A stretch of 64,000 bases of DNA. Origin: Parabacteroides sp. TM07-1AC (GTDB lineage Bacteria > Bacteroidota > Bacteroidia > Bacteroidales > Tannerellaceae). The translations under genes and the position numbers were made by a program. This document shows, piece by piece, positions 27,661 through 36,491 of the stretch. The DNA lies in contig NZ_QUKD01000006.1 of the NCBI RefSeq assembly GCF_003480915.1, positions 124,001 through 188,000 of the forward strand. Direction: 5' to 3'. The stretch's first letter is position 1; each line of letters starts with the position of its first letter. The notes beneath the pieces are model-generated. The model did no database searches. It was not told the DNA's origin and saw only the letters and a list, made by a program, of their open reading frames with translations.

Positions 27661-28707
27661 ATGAACCTGTCTGCCCAAATAAAGAACAAAACAAAAGAAT
27701 TAGGCTTCGATGCCTGCGGAATAGCTGAAGTGGCATCTGCAGACACCGAAGCTTTGTTTTTTGACCGTTGGATAGCAGAAGGATGTCATGCTGGGATGAA
27801 ATATATGGAGAACTACCGGGATATCCGTCTGAACCCTGCCGGCTTGGTCGAAGGTGCCCGTTCGGTTATCTCTGTCGCCCTTAATTATTATCCGGCACAG
27901 AAGCAATCTCCCGATGCCCCCCGCATCTCTTACTATGCTTATGGCAAGGATTACCACCTCGTCCTGAAAGACAAGCTCCGTCAACTCTGGCAATACATCA
28001 CGGAAGAACTTCTTCCAACCTTCCCTCAGGCACTCGATTCTTTCGGACAACAGGTAGTGACTGGGAGTAACTTTTCCCCTCTTGAGAGGGGGCAGGAGGG
28101 AGGTAATCCATCTGCTCCGGAAAACCTTGAAGCTCGGGTTTTCACCGACTCCGCACCTCTTCTCGAACGTTATTGGGCCTGGAAAGCCGGCCTTGGCTGG
28201 ATTGGCAAGAATACCAACCTTATCATCCCCGGTAAAGGCTCTTTCTTCTTCCTCGGTGAGATTGTCACTACGCTGGAACTCGACTACGACAGCCCCCAGG
28301 AGAACCGTTGCGGCAATTGCCGTCGTTGTCTCGATGCCTGTCCGACGGGGGCTTTGGAGTCCGCCAGGCATTTGAATGCAAACAAATGTATCTCTTACCT
28401 CACTATCGAGCATAAAGAAGATATCCCTTCCGAGCTTGCCTCCCGCCTGGGCAACCGCCTCTACGGCTGCGACACCTGTCAGGAGGTCTGCCCCTGGAAC
28501 CGCTTTGCTGTTCCTACCCGTGAAGAGACTTTTATCCCCTCACCCGCCTTCCTTTCCTTTAAAAAAGAAGACCTGACGGACTTTACCCGTGAAGATTATA
28601 ATCGTATCTTTGCCAAGTCAGCTGTCAAACGGGCAAAATATGAAGGCTTGATCCGGACGATCGCTAACAAACGAAAAATTATAAACAACAAGAAAGATAA
28701 ACCATGA
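27661..28707 (+). CDS. queG: Epoxyqueuosine reductase QueG, with an in-frame repeat insertion
   Basis: It reduces epoxyqueuosine to queuosine in tRNA, the last step of queuosine synthesis, using cobalamin and two [4Fe-4S] clusters in the cytoplasm. The start at 27661 (MNLSAQIKNKTKELGFDACGIAEV) matches the family; an in-frame ATG lies 15 bp upstream. The first cluster has C217, C220, C223 and C227 (CGNCRRCLDACP). The second set has C270, C273 and C277 (CDTCQEVCPW). About residues 136-155 form an insertion (SNFSPLERGQEGGNPSAPEN) relative to typical QueG, encoded by a G/C-rich palindromic repeat. It falls before RVFTDSAPLLERYWAWKAGLGWIGKN, and the rest of the protein looks intact. The stop overlaps the next start (ATGA). 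Confidence 0.93.
   Translation: MNLSAQIKNKTKELGFDACGIAEVASADTEALFFDRWIAEGCHAGMKYMENYRDIRLNPAGLVEGARSVISVALNYYPAQKQSPDAPRISYYAYGKDYHLVLKDKLRQLWQYITEELLPTFPQALDSFGQQVVTGSNFSPLERGQEGGNPSAPENLEARVFTDSAPLLERYWAWKAGLGWIGKNTNLIIPGKGSFFFLGEIVTTLELDYDSPQENRCGNCRRCLDACPTGALESARHLNANKCISYLTIEHKEDIPSELASRLGNRLYGCDTCQEVCPWNRFAVPTREETFIPSPAFLSFKKEDLTDFTREDYNRIFAKSAVKRAKYEGLIRTIANKRKIINNKKDKP
28076..28091. repeat. Palindromic element inserted within queG
   Basis: A 6-bp stem of C/T then A/G with a 4-nt loop begins a G-rich run (to about 28105) unlike the flanking codons. It encodes part of the extra SPLERGQEGG segment of QueG. Similar C-rich palindromes scattered in Bacteroidota genomes are known to me only generally; copy number was not checked. 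Confidence 0.6.
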
Positions 28708-29993
28708 GAAGAACATTCAATCTTCTGCTCCTCTCTTTTCTTTGTACCCTGGCTGCCTTTGCTGCACCGGGAGATTTGAAAGAGAAGCTTGCCTCCCTGA
28801 AGGGAATCACTAATATCGAACAACTCGAATCGGATGTCTATCCGGAAAAGTACCTGGTGCGTATCACCCAACCTATCGACCCGAAGCATCCGGAAGTGGG
28901 AACTTTTACCCAGCGTGTCGTTATCGGACATGTCGGCTTCGACCGTCCGACCGTTATCGTAACAGAAGGCTACGGAGGTGCGTATGCCATGAATCCCAAA
29001 TATCAGGAAGAACTGACGAAGCTGCTCGATGCCAACCTCGTCTTCGTGGAATACCGCTATTTTCTGGAATCCACTCCCGAACCCTGCAACTGGGATTATC
29101 TGACTGCCGAGAACTCCGCTTACGACCTGCATAACGTCAATCAGACATTTAAACAGCTTTATACCGGCAAATGGATCAGCACCGGCATCAGCAAGGGCGG
29201 ACAGACTACTATGCTTTACCGTGCATTTTTCCCGGACGATGTAGATATTTCAGTACCGTATGTAGGTCCGCTGTGCAAGGGGGTGGAAGACGGTCGGCAC
29301 GAACCGTTTCTCCGTAAGGTAGGTACGAAAAAAGAGCGTAAGAAGATAGAAAGCTTTCAGCTGGAAGTACTGAAACGTAAGGCCGATATGCTCCCTTTGC
29401 TCGAATCGTTCTCTAAAGAGAAAGGCTTGGAATACCGTATTCCGATAGCGGAGGTGCTGGATTATTGCGTGTTGGAATATCCTTTCGCCTTGTGGCAGTG
29501 GGGAACATCTGTTTCCGTTATCCCTTCTCTACATGCTGAAACGAAAGTGCTATTCGATCATCTGATGGATATCAGCAGTCCTGATTATTTTGCCGAAAAC
29601 CAGCCGAATATCTCATTCTTTGTGCAGGCAGCCCGTGAACTGGGTTACTATGGCTACGACACAAAGCCCTTTAAAAAGTATCTGACTATAGAAAGCAGTA
29701 AAGGATACTTAAACCGTATCATGCTTCCGAAAGAATTGGTAGACAAGGTGGAATTTCGTCCGGCTCTTTATCATAAGATATATAACTTCCTGAAGGATAA
29801 CGACCCGAAGATGATCTTTATCTATGGCGAGATCGATCCGTGGACAGCTGCACATGCTCCGGTTTTCAAAGGAAAGAAAAACGAACAAGTCTATTTCCAG
29901 CCCCGCGGCAGCCACCGTTCACGCATCAGCAATATGCCCGAAGACATCAAGGAAAAGATTCTGACGCAGCTACGCCAGTGGCTGGCGGAATAA
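28704..29993 (+). CDS. S37/PS-10-like secreted serine peptidase (tripeptidyl aminopeptidase type)
   Basis: A 429-residue exported protein with a signal peptide (cleavage near AAFAAP). It has an alpha/beta-hydrolase peptidase layout: VEYRYFLESTPEP, then the nucleophile elbow TGISKGGQT (S163), a later MIFIYGEIDPWTAA block (Asp) and a C-terminal PRGSHRSRI block (His). Motif and length fit the S37 (PS-10) peptidases, related to S28 prolyl carboxypeptidases. It would trim N-terminal peptides in the periplasm or outside the cell. It overlaps queG by 4 bp, which indicates translational coupling, although the functions are unrelated. Its stop lies 3 bp from the convergent DUF4221 gene. Confidence 0.85.
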   Translation: MRRTFNLLLLSFLCTLAAFAAPGDLKEKLASLKGITNIEQLESDVYPEKYLVRITQPIDPKHPEVGTFTQRVVIGHVGFDRPTVIVTEGYGGAYAMNPKYQEELTKLLDANLVFVEYRYFLESTPEPCNWDYLTAENSAYDLHNVNQTFKQLYTGKWISTGISKGGQTTMLYRAFFPDDVDISVPYVGPLCKGVEDGRHEPFLRKVGTKKERKKIESFQLEVLKRKADMLPLLESFSKEKGLEYRIPIAEVLDYCVLEYPFALWQWGTSVSVIPSLHAETKVLFDHLMDISSPDYFAENQPNISFFVQAARELGYYGYDTKPFKKYLTIESSKGYLNRIMLPKELVDKVEFRPALYHKIYNFLKDNDPKMIFIYGEIDPWTAAHAPVFKGKKNEQVYFQPRGSHRSRISNMPEDIKEKILTQLRQWLAE

Positions 29994-29996
29994 CGC

Positions 29997-31139
29997 TTAC
30001 TCTGCTTTCAGCTCAAACCGCTGGAAGCAGAGCTCTTCATCACTATAATTCTCATTGAAAGTATGCGAGGCTGAGATATATAATCCATCCTCACGTACGA
30101 ACAGGAGGTTTGAGTTATAAGTATAGTCCGGCATCATCGTTTCGCCGAGCAGACGGAAGTCCTTATCGAGTATCATGATTGAGAAATTCTTTCTACCGAA
30201 TTGAAGCAGTTCCATTGCTTCCCGGTCTTTCAGCTTACGACCAATCTCCGTGGCAGGGTAGGCGATGCGGTAGTAGACTTCGCGGTAAGGATCGTATAGG
30301 ATACCGCCATAGTTCGGATTCTCCGCTCCATCCTGGAAAGTCAGATTGCCATAGTCGTCTAATAGCTTGGGCTGGCTGATGTATTGGCTTTTAGCCGATA
30401 CGCGTGTCATTTCCATCTGTGAAGGAGAGGCTACCAGCAGATCTTCAATGTAGTAGAAGGAATAGACGAAGTTTGTCCCATTGAAGCAGCGTTGCATGGA
30501 CTCTTCCCAACTCGCTCTTTTCTGATTGTTTTGATTCGGAAAGGTGTCATATTCAGGAGGATAGGTATGTATCTCTTCCGTTTGTATGTTGATGACGGCT
30601 GCAATAGGGTCGTGGTCTATCCATCTGTTTGCTGTGGCTATGAAATAGAGGGAGTCGCCCTGCAATAGCGCCTCTCCACCTTGTACGAAAAAGTTTGCAG
30701 CTTGTAGAGGGATACCTTCCCGGCTCTTTTTTATAGGAATGCGTTTGATGATCTCTGCTTTCCGGTTTATCAGAGTGAGTTTATTTGCATAATGGGAAGT
30801 AAGGTAGATGCTATCAAGGGTATGGATATAATAGCCGCAAATCCTTCCAGCTCCGTTCGGTCCATCGGACTCAACCTTGATCTCAAACTCATGTCTGCCC
30901 GAATCCATATCGTAAAAATGGATGGTGTTGCTATCACGGCATTGAAGGGTGAAATATTCTTTCCCGCCCGCATCAGTATAGGGTAATACGCACATCATGA
31001 AAGGAAACGTTTTCGTATCAAGGGGAAAGGTTATCTTTTTATCGCTTGGTACTAGTGTATAGTTTTTACTTTCCTGTTTTCCCCCGCAAGATAAAAGCAA
31101 TGGGAGAAATAAAAGGTAAATAAGTAATCGCGTTTCCAT
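29997..31139 (-). CDS. DUF4221-family lipoprotein
   Basis: A 380-residue lipoprotein with lipobox LLLLSCGG and a beta-rich body resembling an irregular propeller: repeated segments such as GRICGYYIHTLDSIYLTSHYANKLTLIN and GDSLYFIATANRWIDHDP. The late YDPYREVYYRIAYPATE and LLGETMMPDYTYNSNLLFVREDGLYISASH blocks are typical of DUF4221. The function of the family is unknown; members are frequent in Parabacteroides and Bacteroides. It converges with the S37 peptidase, with 3 bp between stop codons. I see no enzyme motif. Confidence 0.75.
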   Translation of the reverse strand: METRLLIYLLFLPLLLSCGGKQESKNYTLVPSDKKITFPLDTKTFPFMMCVLPYTDAGGKEYFTLQCRDSNTIHFYDMDSGRHEFEIKVESDGPNGAGRICGYYIHTLDSIYLTSHYANKLTLINRKAEIIKRIPIKKSREGIPLQAANFFVQGGEALLQGDSLYFIATANRWIDHDPIAAVINIQTEEIHTYPPEYDTFPNQNNQKRASWEESMQRCFNGTNFVYSFYYIEDLLVASPSQMEMTRVSAKSQYISQPKLLDDYGNLTFQDGAENPNYGGILYDPYREVYYRIAYPATEIGRKLKDREAMELLQFGRKNFSIMILDKDFRLLGETMMPDYTYNSNLLFVREDGLYISASHTFNENYSDEELCFQRFELKAE

Positions 31140-31247
31140 GAACTATAGTCTTTATTAGGTTATTATGAATTGTTCGTAAAGATAGTGGCTGTTTTTTGTC
31201 TGGTCAAGCAATACATTCTCTAGAGATCCCCTTTTGACGTCTTTTAA

Positions 31248-31306
31248 CACCCGGGTCTTAGCAATATGCACACCTGGATGTCGAGATGGCTGAGACCCGG
31301 ATGGCA
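31248..31306. repeat. Dyad repeat element, copy 1
   Basis: A 59-bp element whose ends pair: a 12-bp arm starting CCGGGTCT near 31251 pairs with the arm ending GAGACCCGG at 31300, with one G-T wobble. It shares about 70% identity by eye with a 60-bp element at 50622-50681, including a shared TGAGACCCGG-TGGCAA end. Confidence 0.7.
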
Positions 31307-31356
31307 ATTAATTTGTGTAGTTATCTTTGGGATAATAAGAAGTGTCTCTGATAGGA

Positions 31357-31806
31357 TTATAACATCCCCTGCACCTTATAAACAAACTCCATCCACACCC
31401 AATAGCGGATGGCCTTGCCCAGGAACATCGAAATGGCAACGATCCAGATATTGGCGCGGAGGAAGCCCAATGCTACCGCTATGAAGTCACCGATACCGGG
31501 GAGGAAGACGAAGAAGCCCATCCATGATCCTTTTCCTGCGATCCAGTCCTGTACCTTTTGGAGCTTTTTGGCATCCAGTTTGAGGTATTTTTCGATCCAT
31601 TCCACTTTCCCCAACATACCAAGCCAGTAACAGCTCATGCCACCCAGGAAGTTCCCCAGTGTGGCGGCAATCATGCAAGGCCAATAGGCTGAACCGGCTA
31701 GCAGTACGCCTGTCAGTACGACTTCGCTGCTGAAAGGCAGAATGGTTGCAGCAAGGAAAGAGGCAATAAACACCCCGATGTATCCATATTCTATAAGAAA
31801 TTCCAT
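31357..31806 (-). CDS. YqaA-like DedA-superfamily small membrane protein
   Basis: A 149-residue membrane protein with hydrophobic segments at about 5-35, 40-60, 95-120 and 125-145. The central GNFLGGMSCYWLGMLGK and the FFVFLPGIGDFIAVALGFLRAN block match the YqaA family, a short relative of DedA/SNARE-associated proteins. DedA members act as lipid-carrier flippases; the role of short YqaA forms is not clear. It overlaps the upstream membrane-protein gene by 16 bp, suggesting coupled translation. Confidence 0.82.
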   Translation of the reverse strand: MEFLIEYGYIGVFIASFLAATILPFSSEVVLTGVLLAGSAYWPCMIAATLGNFLGGMSCYWLGMLGKVEWIEKYLKLDAKKLQKVQDWIAGKGSWMGFFVFLPGIGDFIAVALGFLRANIWIVAISMFLGKAIRYWVWMEFVYKVQGML

Positions 31807-32801
31807 ATACGTAAGAATAAGAGGGCAAAATAAAGCACGATGGTCGAATAGAATGTCCAGAAGATGATCCTGCCGCGCATAACGGTGAAGAAATGGGCGA
31901 TCAGTATCGAAGCCGGGACACAGGCTGTTTCAAGAAACTCTTCCGAAGCCTGTTCGTAAATGAAATAGAGCGCAAACGCCCATACGGACAGGACGATAAG
32001 GAAGGATAAGAATTGGCGTGTACGTAAAACATCCTCATATTCGTGCGTAATGATATTGATGGCGGAAACCGCCGTTAAAAGAGCCACGGCAGCAATCGCT
32101 ATCCAGTCGAGCAGTCCGATTCCGGTAGCAATCAGGAAACGTATTTTGAACAATCCTGCGAACGGAACGGTGAATGGCGTGAAATCGCGAAACCAGACAC
32201 ACCAGCCCAGCAGGAACCAGTAAACAGTGCCTACACCCAATAAGGATGCGATAAATGTCCGGATATTCAGGGTCCTGAAATTATACATCCCTATCCAGAA
32301 GATCGGAATGAACCAGAGGATATGTACCCATAACAAACTACCTATCCCGATCAGCAAGGCGGCATTATAGGCGTTGCTTTTGGCATAGGGATCATGGTAG
32401 GATGTGAATAGTTGGTAAATAGCCAGGATCAGGCAGAATACGCCGAGTGAGGTGGACTTCAACGGTAGGAAGTCCGGATTGGTACTAATGAACAGTACAT
32501 AAAACAGAAAAGGAAGCAGCGTCTTTTCGCGGATCAGCACCAGGATATAGTTGGCCCGGTGGAGCAGGAAAGCTCCCCCGAACATCAACAGCATACCTAT
32601 GGTATACGTAAAAGCCTTGCCAGGCAGAACCTGGCAGATGGCGTTCCACAGGGGAGGGGCTGTCACCTCTCCGTATACCGGATAACCGATCGAATTGAAG
32701 TAGCTTACGACCCAGCAGGCAATACAAGCTATCAGCACGACCACAAAAGTGCCTGTGCCGGAAATGCTGTGCCTGCGGGAGTAACTGTATGTATTGTTCA
32801 T
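31791..32801 (-). CDS. Multipass membrane protein of unknown function
   Basis: A 336-residue protein with about ten hydrophobic helices, beginning GTFVVVLIACIACWVVSYF. A short periplasmic loop near the start reads NSIGYPVYGEVTAPPLWNAI. The composition (many Phe, Trp and Leu) and helix count resemble Bacteroidales envelope proteins of the DUF6427 kind, but I cannot confirm the family by eye. No catalytic motif is visible. It is upstream of and overlaps the YqaA-like gene, and downstream of purD with a strong palindrome between, so it is probably transcribed separately from purD. Confidence 0.7.
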   Translation of the reverse strand: MNNTYSYSRRHSISGTGTFVVVLIACIACWVVSYFNSIGYPVYGEVTAPPLWNAICQVLPGKAFTYTIGMLLMFGGAFLLHRANYILVLIREKTLLPFLFYVLFISTNPDFLPLKSTSLGVFCLILAIYQLFTSYHDPYAKSNAYNAALLIGIGSLLWVHILWFIPIFWIGMYNFRTLNIRTFIASLLGVGTVYWFLLGWCVWFRDFTPFTVPFAGLFKIRFLIATGIGLLDWIAIAAVALLTAVSAINIITHEYEDVLRTRQFLSFLIVLSVWAFALYFIYEQASEEFLETACVPASILIAHFFTVMRGRIIFWTFYSTIVLYFALLFLRIWNFL

Positions 32802-32835
32802 TCTTACTGATTCTGAAGGCTGTAAGCCTGATCAC

Positions 32836-32871
32836 AAATCTAGCCCAAGGTTAAAACCTTGGGCTAGATTT
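32836..32871. repeat. Perfect 17-bp palindrome between purD and the membrane-protein gene
   Basis: Arms 32836-32852 and 32855-32871 are exact reverse complements around 2 nt. It lies 31 bp past the purD stop on the transcribed strand. It could act as a terminator or RNA-processing hairpin; no long T-run follows. Confidence 0.75.
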
Positions 32872-32901
32872 GGCTCGTCCTTACAGGACTCTTGATTGTT
32901 T

Positions 32902-34170
32902 TTACAAATCGAACCCGATATCGCTCCGGAAATATTTCTTGTCGAATAAGATCTTCTTCGCACCGGCAAAAGAGCGGGCCAGAGCTTCTTCTTTGTTGGC
33001 TCCGTAAGAGCTGACGGCAATGACGCGTCCGCCATTAGTCAGGATGCGACCGCTGGCTGCAACGGTACCGGCGTGGAAAAGGATATTGTCGGATGGCACG
33101 TCATCCAGTCCGTAGATTATTTTGCCTTTTTCATACGCTTCGGGATATCCGCCGCTTACCAGCATAACTGTAACGGCTGCACGCGGGTCGTGAACCAGGG
33201 TGCGGCTGTCAAGGTTGCCTTCGGCTATACCTTCCAGCAGGTCTACCAGGTCGCTTTGGATACGGAGCATGACTACTTCTGTTTCCGGGTCGCCCATGCG
33301 GCAGTTGTATTCGATCACCTTCGGATCGTTCTCGTTGATCAGGCCGAGGAAGATGAAACCTTTATAGTCGATACCTTCCGCTTTCAGTCCTTCGATGGTC
33401 GGACGGATGATCTGTTCATCCACCTTTGCCATATAGGCTTCATCGGCAAACGGGACGGGAGAAACGGCACCCATACCACCTGTGTTGAGACCTGTGTTGC
33501 CTTCGCCGATACGTTTATAGTCTTTGGCTACCGGGAGCACTTTGTAGTTTGTCCCGTCGGTCATGACGAATACAGAGCATTCGATACCTGTCATGAACTC
33601 TTCGATAAGGACTGTCTTGCTGGCGTCGCCGAACATTCCGTTCAGCATATCGCCCAATTCCTTTTTCGCTTCTTCCAGTGTATCGAGGATCAGCACGCCT
33701 TTACCCGCCGCCAAACCGTCGGCTTTCAGCACGTAAGGAGCTTTTAGCGATTCAAGGAAAACATATCCTTCTTCCAGGTTTTCAGCAGAAATACTTTTAT
33801 AGCGGGCAGTCGGGATGTTGTGGCGCATCATAAATGCTTTGGCGAAGTCCTTGCTGCCTTCCAGCTGTGCACCTTCTTTCGACGGACCTATCACAGGAAT
33901 ACCTGCCAGTGAAGCATCGTTCTTGAAGAAGTCGTAAACACCTTTTACCAGTGGGTCTTCCGGACCTACAACTACCATGTTGACGTTGTTGGCCAATACG
34001 AATTCTTTGATGGTCTGGAAATCGTCTGCCTTGATATTAACATTGGTTCCTACCTGGGCTGTGCCTGCGTTACCGGGGGCAATAAATAACTTGTCCGTTT
34101 TCGGACTTTGGGCGATTTTCCAGGCTATTGCGTGTTCGCGGCCGCCGGAGCCTAATAACAGAATGTTCAT
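32902..34170 (-). CDS. purD: Phosphoribosylamine-glycine ligase
   Basis: PurD joins glycine to 5-phosphoribosylamine with ATP in the second step of purine synthesis, in the cytoplasm. The 422-residue length is normal. N-terminal [19 protein letters not shown], the ATP-grasp segments [12 protein letters not shown] and [17 protein letters not shown], and the [10 protein letters not shown] and [11 protein letters not shown] blocks are all present. The N, A, B and C domains run in the usual order. It is flanked by a heptamer inverted repeat upstream and a palindrome downstream, so it is probably its own unit. No other purine gene is nearby. Confidence 0.97.
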   Translation of the reverse strand: MNILLLGSGGREHAIAWKIAQSPKTDKLFIAPGNAGTAQVGTNVNIKADDFQTIKEFVLANNVNMVVVGPEDPLVKGVYDFFKNDASLAGIPVIGPSKEGAQLEGSKDFAKAFMMRHNIPTARYKSISAENLEEGYVFLESLKAPYVLKADGLAAGKGVLILDTLEEAKKELGDMLNGMFGDASKTVLIEEFMTGIECSVFVMTDGTNYKVLPVAKDYKRIGEGNTGLNTGGMGAVSPVPFADEAYMAKVDEQIIRPTIEGLKAEGIDYKGFIFLGLINENDPKVIEYNCRMGDPETEVVMLRIQSDLVDLLEGIAEGNLDSRTLVHDPRAAVTVMLVSGGYPEAYEKGKIIYGLDDVPSDNILFHAGTVAASGRILTNGGRVIAVSSYGANKEEALARSFAGAKKILFDKKYFRSDIGFDL

Positions 34171-34208
34171 ATTTTATAGTTGTTTTTTAGTTGACAATTT
34201 ATGTATTT

Positions 34209-34291
34209 AGTTGACAGTTGACAGTTGACAGTTGATAGTTTTGATACAATAAGCATTTTAACTGTCAACTGTCACTTGTCAACTGTCAACT
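34209..34291. repeat. Heptamer-based inverted repeat between the DPP IV-like gene and purD
   Basis: The left arm (34209-34240) is four near copies of GTTGACA; the right arm (34260-34291) is the reverse complement with about 29 of 32 positions matching, around a 19-nt loop. The right arm includes the stop codon of the DPP IV-like gene. It could end that transcript before purD, or form a large mRNA hairpin. Confidence 0.75.
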
Positions 34292-36491
34292 ATTTAAGGT
34301 AGTCGTCAAAGTACCGTGTAATCTTTTCATACAGATGCGGACGGTCTTTGCCGATCACGTTGTGCTGATGGCGTGGATAGACGAAATAATCCGGATATGT
34401 ATCAGCCTCCACACAGGCTTTCAGAAAGCCCAAACTGTGCTGCCATACGACCACAGGGTCAATGTCGCCATGAATCATCAGGAGATGTCCTTTCAGATTA
34501 CCGGCTTTTAGCTTCATGTTGGCATTCTTATATCCTTCAGGGTTATCCTGCGGACGGTCCATATACCGTTCTCCGTACATGATCTCGTAATTGCTCCAGT
34601 CGATTACCGGACCGCCGGCTACGCCAACCTTGAATATTTCCGGATAGGAGAGCATCAGATTGGTAGTCATGAAACCGCCGTAGCTCCAGCCATGTACGCC
34701 GATGCGGTCGGCATCCACGTAAGGAAGTGATTTGAGGAAGTCTGCCCCTTTGACCTGGTCCGCCATCTCGTTGACACCCAGGTTGCGGTGGATAACGCTT
34801 TCAAATTCAAACCCGCGGTTGGCTGATCCCCGGCTGTCTACCGTCAGCATGACGTATCCGCGTTGTGCCATATAGATATCCCATCCCCGTCCGCCGTTCA
34901 TAAAGTCGCCGGTAATCAATTGGGCATGCGGACCTCCGTACACATAGATAATGGCGGGGTATTTCTTGCTTTCATCCAGTCCGACCGGCTTGACCAGGCG
35001 GTAGTTCAGATCCGTTACACCGTCGGCAGCTTTGATTGTACCGACTTCTATCTCGGGTAGGGCATAGCCTTCGTACGGGTTTTTCGCTGTCAGCAGGGTT
35101 TCTACTGTTTTCCTATTTTTCGTCTGTACGATCTCTATCTTTCGGGGAATATCGGGAGCGGAATAATTGTCGATGGCATATTTCCCGTCCGGGCTGATCG
35201 AGAGGTTGTGTACCCCCTGTAAGCCTGTGCCTCCGGATATCAGATGAGTCTCTCCTTTCTTCATATCCAATCGCCAGCCGTTGATATTTAGCGGTGTCCC
35301 GTAACTAAACGAACTCAGCGGATGCGGTTGTGTGGACGTGATGAACAGGTTTTCACCTTTCGGGTCGAAGCCCAAAACATTCATTACGATCCAGTCTCCT
35401 TTGGTCAGCTGTTTGAGCAGCTTACCACTGGTGTCATACAGATAGAGGTGGTTGTAGCCGTCGCGCTGACTTTGCCAGATAAACTTCTCCGGATCATTCG
35501 GGAGAAAGAGAACCGGGTGTTGCGGCTCTACGTACCGATCGTTCTTTTCAGTAAACAGATCGGCTTCCTTTTCACCGGTCAGGGCAGAATAACGGACCAG
35601 GTGCATTTCGTTTTGGTCGCGGTTCAGCTCGGCAATGTAGATGCTTTTTTCGTCCGGGCTCCAAGCTATGTTTGTCAGATACTTCTCTTTAGGTGTTCCG
35701 GTTTGCAGCCAGACTGTTTCTCCGTTTGACAGGTTATAGATGCCGACCGTTACTTCATGGCTTTTCATGCCTGCCATCGGATACTTTTGCGGTTCTGCTT
35801 TGGCACAACGCGCATCGATATTCACGATCGGATAATCGGTAACCATGCTTTCGTCCATCCGGTAAAAAGCCAGGGCAGAACCTTTCGGTGACCAGAACAG
35901 ACCTTTGTTGATCCCAAATTCCCGCTGGTGAACAGCCTGTCCGCAGACAACACCGTCCATTGTTTCACGTGTAACAATGCGGGTCTGGTTGTCAGGTGAA
36001 AGGATTTTGATATTGTTTCCGTCCGTAAATGCCAGGTAACTGTTTGCCGGACAGAACTCATAGTTGCTGCCCGCTTTATCCAGCTGATAATCGGCGACAA
36101 CTTTCCGTTCCTGCATATCGTAATGAATACGATGCTGTTTATGGGTAAAAGCCAATATCTGTTGTCCCTTGTAAGGCACAGAGAATACCGGCATACGGGC
36201 AACTGAATCGAGTCCGGCAGCCTGCAGCGCCTGGTTCAGTCCGGAACGGCTGACGCGTATTTCCGGATAATGCTTCGGCTTGGCACCTATTACGCTGTTT
36301 TTTTCAACATATATATACATGTCGCCGGCCCATTGCAATCCCGATCGGTTCTCTGGAACAAAACGACTGTATGTTTTTCCTCCCGGGATCAGGTCGTGTA
36401 AGGTAAACTGTTTGTCTTGCGCCATCATTTTTAAAGGAGTAGATAAAGCGAACACACAAAGAACCAGGAAAATCTTAATCTTCAAATTCAT
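34290..36491 (-). CDS. Dipeptidyl peptidase IV-like S9B serine peptidase
   Basis: A 733-residue prolyl-type peptidase. The start at 36491 (MNLKIKIFLVLCVFALSTPLKMMAQ) gives a clean signal peptide; an open frame extends 82 codons further upstream only because it overlaps the preceding gene. About residues 30-480 form the beta-propeller of DPP IV. The hydrolase domain has S603 in GWSYGG, D678 in HGDIDP and H710 in PRHQHN. A segment VHQREFGINKG stands where the Glu-Glu substrate clamp of mammalian DPP IV would be, a variant seen in Bacteroidota S9B proteins. It removes dipeptides or tripeptides ending in proline in the periplasm. Its 5' end overlaps the methyltransferase gene by 17 bp. Confidence 0.92.
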   Translation of the reverse strand: MNLKIKIFLVLCVFALSTPLKMMAQDKQFTLHDLIPGGKTYSRFVPENRSGLQWAGDMYIYVEKNSVIGAKPKHYPEIRVSRSGLNQALQAAGLDSVARMPVFSVPYKGQQILAFTHKQHRIHYDMQERKVVADYQLDKAGSNYEFCPANSYLAFTDGNNIKILSPDNQTRIVTRETMDGVVCGQAVHQREFGINKGLFWSPKGSALAFYRMDESMVTDYPIVNIDARCAKAEPQKYPMAGMKSHEVTVGIYNLSNGETVWLQTGTPKEKYLTNIAWSPDEKSIYIAELNRDQNEMHLVRYSALTGEKEADLFTEKNDRYVEPQHPVLFLPNDPEKFIWQSQRDGYNHLYLYDTSGKLLKQLTKGDWIVMNVLGFDPKGENLFITSTQPHPLSSFSYGTPLNINGWRLDMKKGETHLISGGTGLQGVHNLSISPDGKYAIDNYSAPDIPRKIEIVQTKNRKTVETLLTAKNPYEGYALPEIEVGTIKAADGVTDLNYRLVKPVGLDESKKYPAIIYVYGGPHAQLITGDFMNGGRGWDIYMAQRGYVMLTVDSRGSANRGFEFESVIHRNLGVNEMADQVKGADFLKSLPYVDADRIGVHGWSYGGFMTTNLMLSYPEIFKVGVAGGPVIDWSNYEIMYGERYMDRPQDNPEGYKNANMKLKAGNLKGHLLMIHGDIDPVVVWQHSLGFLKACVEADTYPDYFVYPRHQHNVIGKDRPHLYEKITRYFDDYLK

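Noticed and set aside
26218..27678. A 486-codon open frame on the minus strand
   Set aside because: It runs antisense through the end of the DUF2723 gene, the deacetylase gene and the start of queG, all of which have clear family motifs. Its residues are unlike any family I know, so it is a shadow of biased codons.
34290..36491. Inactive DPP IV because the Glu-Glu clamp is absent
   Set aside because: The catalytic Ser, Asp and His are present and VHQREFG at the clamp position is, to my knowledge, a usual variant among Bacteroidota S9B enzymes.
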